Below are positions 62,653 through 64,000 of a DNA stretch of 64,000 nucleotides, one piece after another. Source of the stretch: Calothrix membranacea FACHB-236 (GTDB taxonomy: Bacteria > Cyanobacteriota > Cyanobacteriia > Cyanobacteriales > Nostocaceae). The first letter of the stretch is position 1. Each line of letters begins with the position of its first letter. A program made the translations under genes and the position numbers. Below the pieces are notes generated by a model. It did not search any database. It was not told the DNA's origin and was given only the letters and a program-made list of their open reading frames with translations. Where the stretch lies: positions 1-64,000 of the forward strand of contig NZ_JACJPX010000043.1 of assembly GCF_014696315.1 (NCBI RefSeq), in the 5' to 3' direction.

Positions 62653-63918
62653 ATGACCGTTGAAGTTTTGGATGATATCCCCGAACCAATGAATAGCGCT
62701 AAACGCGCTTACCAAGCTTCCCTTAAGCTGGGGATCGCAAAAGGAGTAGACCGCAGTCGTGCTGTATTAGCAATGGCGCGGGCTATAGAACGCGCTTTTG
62801 ATGACATTCTAGAGGCTAATACATTAGATTTAGAAGCAAGCCGAGAAATGGCAGTGCCAGAGTTGATTTTAGATTGGCTAAAATTAACTCCCACTAGGCT
62901 AGAAACGACTGTGGAAATCCTACAACGGTTGGGGGAATTATCCGATCCGCTGCGGCGGGTGAGAAACGCTGAGTATCAGCAGGATGATTCTCAAAGTTAC
63001 TCCCAGTTAATGCCTTTAGGAGTGATCGGATTTATTTATGAGGCGTTCCCTGATTTAGGAGCGATCGCAGCGGGTTTATGTATCAAAACGGGTAATAGTA
63101 TTATTCTCAAAGGTAGTACTGAGGCGAGTCATTCCAACGAAGCGATCGCCAATGTTCTCCAAAACGCTATTACTGAGGTTGGTTTACCAGCAGGTTGTCT
63201 AGAACTAATTACCACAGAACATGGCGCTTCCGTTCGGGATTTGGTTGTGCAAGACCAATACTTGAACTTAGTTATTCCCTACGGACGCTCCACCTTGGTA
63301 CAGCAAGTCATGCGACAAGCAACTTGCCCAGTGTTAAAGTCAGCAATGGGCAATTGTTACCTTTACTGGTCGCTCAATAGTAGCTTGGAAATGGTGCGCT
63401 GGATGATTATCGATAGCCATGAAAGCGATCCAGATCCAGTCAACGCCATTGAAAAAGTCTTAATTCATCGCCAAGCCTTACCTTCATCCTTAGCAGTTTT
63501 GTGGAATAGTTTAAAAGACAAAGGCTTTGAAGTTAAAGGCGATGCGGAACTAGTAGAAGCCTTTCCCCAATTGCAGCTAGCTAAAGAAGCAGAATGGGGA
63601 ACCGCTTATTTAACCAAGACAGTAGCTTTTAAATTAGTTGATAGCTTAGAAGCTGCGATCGCCTGGATTAATCAATACAGTAGCGGTCATGCCGACTGCA
63701 TTGTCACCGAATCCTATCAAGAAAGTCGCCAGTTTGCTTTAGGAGTAAATAGCGCCTCTACCTATATCAACGCTTCTCCGCGTTTTTCTCGCAACCCTTC
63801 ACGGGGAGACTCGATATTTTTAGGAATGTCGAATCAAAAAGGTCATCGCCGGGGATTTATTAGCCTAGAAACTCTGACAACTGTTAAGCATATTGTGCAG
63901 GGGAATGGTAGGTTTTAA
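62653..63918 (+). CDS. ProA-like glutamate-5-semialdehyde dehydrogenase homologue lacking the catalytic Cys
   Basis: The 421-residue product aligns with gamma-glutamyl phosphate reductase (ProA) over its whole length: SYSQLMPLGVIGFIYEAFPDL, LCIKTGNSIILKGSTEASHSN, VGLPAG, LNLVIPYGRSTLV, SGHADCIVTE and YINASPRF then ETLTTVKHIVQGNG. However the nucleophilic Cys of E. coli ProA (in PSTCNTVET) aligns with Val263 (PDPVNAIEK), and the FGLGAE segment near the C-terminus is also divergent (RGDSIFLGMSNQKGHRRG). It therefore probably cannot form the thioester and may be a non-catalytic or repurposed paralogue, with the true ProA elsewhere. The start is the ATG at 62653, four bases after the preceding gene. 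Confidence 0.85.
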   Translation: MTVEVLDDIPEPMNSAKRAYQASLKLGIAKGVDRSRAVLAMARAIERAFDDILEANTLDLEASREMAVPELILDWLKLTPTRLETTVEILQRLGELSDPLRRVRNAEYQQDDSQSYSQLMPLGVIGFIYEAFPDLGAIAAGLCIKTGNSIILKGSTEASHSNEAIANVLQNAITEVGLPAGCLELITTEHGASVRDLVVQDQYLNLVIPYGRSTLVQQVMRQATCPVLKSAMGNCYLYWSLNSSLEMVRWMIIDSHESDPDPVNAIEKVLIHRQALPSSLAVLWNSLKDKGFEVKGDAELVEAFPQLQLAKEAEWGTAYLTKTVAFKLVDSLEAAIAWINQYSSGHADCIVTESYQESRQFALGVNSASTYINASPRFSRNPSRGDSIFLGMSNQKGHRRGFISLETLTTVKHIVQGNGRF

Positions 63919-64000
63919 TGGATTGGGGAATGGGGAGATGAGGAAGAGGAGGAGGATAAGGGAGAAATAACAAATAATAAATTCCTGTTACCAATTACCA

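Overview
The window comes from a filamentous, probably heterocyst-forming (Nostocales-type) cyanobacterium. The evidence is photosystem genes (psaK, psbZ), the phycobilisome-degradation gene nblA, the cyanobacterial alkane pair ado-aar, many GCGATCGC (HIP1) octamers, several heptanucleotide short tandem repeats of the GGGGATT/GGGTAAT/GGGGCAT type, and Ser/Thr kinases with the cyanobacterial 4-Cys prefix. The species cannot be named from the sequence alone. No rRNA, CRISPR array or prophage is visible, and there is one tRNA, tRNA-Gly(GCC).

Layout. 0-4 kb: the tail of an ISKra4-like transposase runs into two tandem 4-Cys Ser/Thr kinases; the first looks truncated by the insertion and the second carries a beta-helix sensor domain. 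4-7 kb: a lipoxygenase and an antenna-less cryptochrome/photolyase-type FAD domain. 7-13.4 kb: a four-gene minus-strand unit (giant LRV-repeat protein, PD-(D/E)XK nuclease-like protein, two double-NuiA-like proteins). This unit is my best candidate for an undescribed system. 13.7-16.1 kb: a one-polypeptide phosphorelay, DhaM-HPr-EI. 16-30 kb: housekeeping genes (rpiA, nnr) mixed with exported or membrane proteins (SLH, TPR, Tat aldo/keto reductase, SbmA-like ABC exporter, SPOR) and dense repeats. 30-37 kb: mnmA, secreted DUF6174-like and collagen-like proteins, then a DUF6825-like gene, an AarF/ABC1 kinase and a PP2C phosphatase.

37-46 kb: nblA behind a long, motif-rich leader, a third Ser/Thr kinase, a PAS/GAF protein ending in a degenerate class III cyclase, and a secreted trypsin-like protease. 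46-54.5 kb: an unknown conserved gene, an orphan MalG-type permease, then ado, aar and accA (fatty acid supply and alkane synthesis), an SDR oxidoreductase, folE, trpF and psaK. 55-64 kb: a site-2 protease with CBS domains, a DHH-CBS-tRNA nucleotidyltransferase, psbZ, ribH, tRNA-Gly and a proA-like gene that lacks the catalytic cysteine.

Intergenic regions carry at least two families of MITE-like elements, a short palindromic repeat in three copies, a 21-bp tandem array and several candidate operators. All functional calls are from reading sequence and remembered family motifs; no database search was run.
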